In this document: positions 62,610 through 64,000 of the stretch, piece after piece
Layout: each line of letters opens with the position of its first letter
Numbering within the stretch: position 1 is the first letter of the stretch
NCBI GenBank assembly: GCA_004154925.1
Contig: QJNS01000023.1
Coordinates: 398,576 to 462,575 of the forward strand
From: Monosporascus cannonballus
Taxonomy: Eukaryota; Ascomycota; Sordariomycetes; Xylariales
Reading direction: 5' to 3'
DNA length: 64,000 bases
The notes under the pieces: generated by a model
Database searches by the model: none
The model's input: only the letters and a program-made list of their open reading frames with translations
Told to the model about the DNA's origin: nothing
Position numbers and translations under genes: made by a program

Positions 62610-64000
62610 TTATTACAAGTCACGGGATTAGAAAACTTAGTGCGCGCCAGGCATCAAAATCCTTAATAAGGCAATTTTATTAGTAGATGTTATTCGTATG
62701 TATATCTCGCACAAAATTATACGGGATATACTTTATGGTCCATAACCCGCTTTCTGACGTCCGCTTACGAGATCGTTGACTTAAAGATTTGATTGGCTAG
62801 GTACCCGTAGCTGTGGTGGCTGAAGGTGCTGGGGCTGGAGCGCTTAAGTATAGCTCCACACAAATTAGGTGGAATGATACGAGTTCGTGCTTGGCACGCA
62901 CTAAATCTTTTGTAATCTACAGGAAATCCGAGAATATCACGTGCTTAGGCTAAAAAGTCCGGAGGTTTAATGTCCCCGCCCCATCATTTTGGCGACCAGA
63001 AAATCTCTGAAATATTATCATATATTGTCGTTGCGCTGATCGACTTAGAGTCAACGACGAAAGCCTAGAAAATGCGAGAGACCAGCTCAGTCAGAGCTGG
63101 CCTATGTGATCCCCGTAGCTTTTGGGTTGTGCCGGATTTATTTCTCTTGTATCGTTGGGCATCTGGGCAGAAACGGCTTTATACTTAAAAGGTTTGCTAC
63201 GAAGTCGCAGTTTTCCAGATAAAAATGTAACCAGCGACCTTCTCTCTCCAGTCTACGATAGTGTTACGACAACGCCAACTTCACATCTACAAAACCGGCA
63301 TAATTATGACAAGGACGAGCCAAGATAAGGAAAACCTGAGGGACGCGGCTCAAAAGGAGGTAATGTATAATTACAACATTACCTCGCAACGAGTGCTGAC
63401 TGAGTGTGCCTAGGTCAACGCGAGAGGCGACATCAAACTTGACGAGGATGAAACAACTGGCGAGGATGATTTCAAATATAGGCAACATCCCGATGTTGTG
63501 GGCGTTGTAGTGGACAAGGGTAGCGGGCGTGGCTTTGTACAGATATCAGGCCAGGTCGAGGGTGACACCGTGAGGATCAGCACGGGTCGTGGGCGAATTG
63601 GATATGAATACCGTGATATTTTGGAGGGCCAGTCATGCATACTCTATGGGTGTCCCACGGTATTCTTCATTTTGCGGGCATCTAGTTGAATCTCCTCAGC
63701 CTTTCCATCTGCATAGTATACATGATAAGGTCTTGGCACATCTCCTGCGAGATCTCAATCCCAGGCAACTTAGTCACGTCCTCCTGCACCCTCAACGTGA
63801 ACGCTGTGTATTTATCCTGGTGGGTTTCCAAGTAAGATCAAAGATCAATGCTTAGCAATTTGGTGCAGTATGGCGTTGTGTCTGCATCATCAGCACAGTT
63901 TGGATGTAGTAAGTCAGACACCCAGGTCACGCACCACCCCCTTCATGCGCCACCACTATTTTTGTTTTTAAAAATCAAAGAAATTTGATAAAAATAAAAG
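62610..64000. other. GC-normal DNA, weak ORFs only
   Basis: Ordinary composition, no recognised family. The best candidate is a plus-strand frame at about 63303-63689 (MTRTSQDKENLRDAAQKE..., one in-frame TAG at 63411, then KLDEDETTGEDDFKYRQHPD and VVGVVVDKGSGRGFVQISGQ), acidic then Gly-rich. It could be a decayed or spliced gene. Minus ORFs at 63264-63488 and 63410-63640 are its complement, and 63589-63855 is another frame. Last 50 bp AT-rich. Confidence 0.3.

Noticed and set aside
63410..63640. Ser/Pro-rich minus ORF
   Set aside because: Composition is what the complement of a Gly/Asp/Glu-rich plus frame gives; no independent support.
1..64000. CRISPR arrays, bacterial operons, rRNA or tRNA genes
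   Set aside because: No regularly spaced repeats with spacers, no ribosome-binding-site-led gene runs and no recognisable structural RNA; content is fungal transposon and pseudogene DNA.

Overview
The window reads as accessory DNA from a filamentous ascomycete (Pezizomycotina). From 1 to about 60.3 kb it is extremely AT-rich, CpA/TpG is depleted and TpA enriched while CpG remains common, and nearly every recognisable coding frame is broken by TAA/TAG where the family has CAA/CAG (Gln). That is the signature of repeat-induced point mutation (RIP). From about 60.3 kb to the end, base composition is ordinary. No intact gene is supported anywhere. The annotation is mainly of pseudogenes and mobile elements, recognised by motifs and frame continuity; no database search was possible.

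Left block (1-24.4 kb). Three plus-strand pseudogenes keep one frame over kilobases: a BCS1-like AAA ATPase (about 0.56-2.2 kb), a large SNF2-family helicase (about 3.4-7.8 kb) and an unidentified long frame (10.15-13.37 kb, after a 10-N gap). Next comes a minus-strand DUF3435/FluG-type gene (the superfamily that includes Starship captain recombinases), cut in two by a complete 6,985-bp Ty3/gypsy element (family A; TSD ATATG). Removing the element and one TSD copy restores the reading frame.

Middle block (24.4-42.5 kb). A degraded Ty3/gypsy element (family C, minus strand) has been invaded twice: by a complete 6,731-bp gypsy element in its gag (family B; TSD TAAAA) and by an un-RIPed LTR, now solo, upstream of pol (TSD ACGGC). 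Around it lie three copies of a TGTGAGA-ended MITE, a smaller TIR element, a Tc1/mariner transposase remnant and the 3' end of a Ty1/copia element.

Right block (42.5-60.3 kb). The copia open frame stops at 42,465 and resumes at 60,302 in the same strand and order, with TCGATCGT duplicated at both junctions. The intervening ~17.8 kb is therefore best read as one large insertion with an 8-bp TSD and imperfect inverted ends. It carries a RecQ-like helicase pseudogene, unidentified AT-rich tracts and a nested second family A gypsy element (51,541-58,530; TSD ATAAA). This is the best candidate here for an undescribed mobile system. Both family A copies also carry a 516-bp frame antisense to the element, between the chromodomain end of pol and the 3' LTR.

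The last 3.4 kb holds only weak ORFs, a pentanucleotide repeat, a 261-bp inverted-repeat candidate and a GTGGGTA-rich tract.
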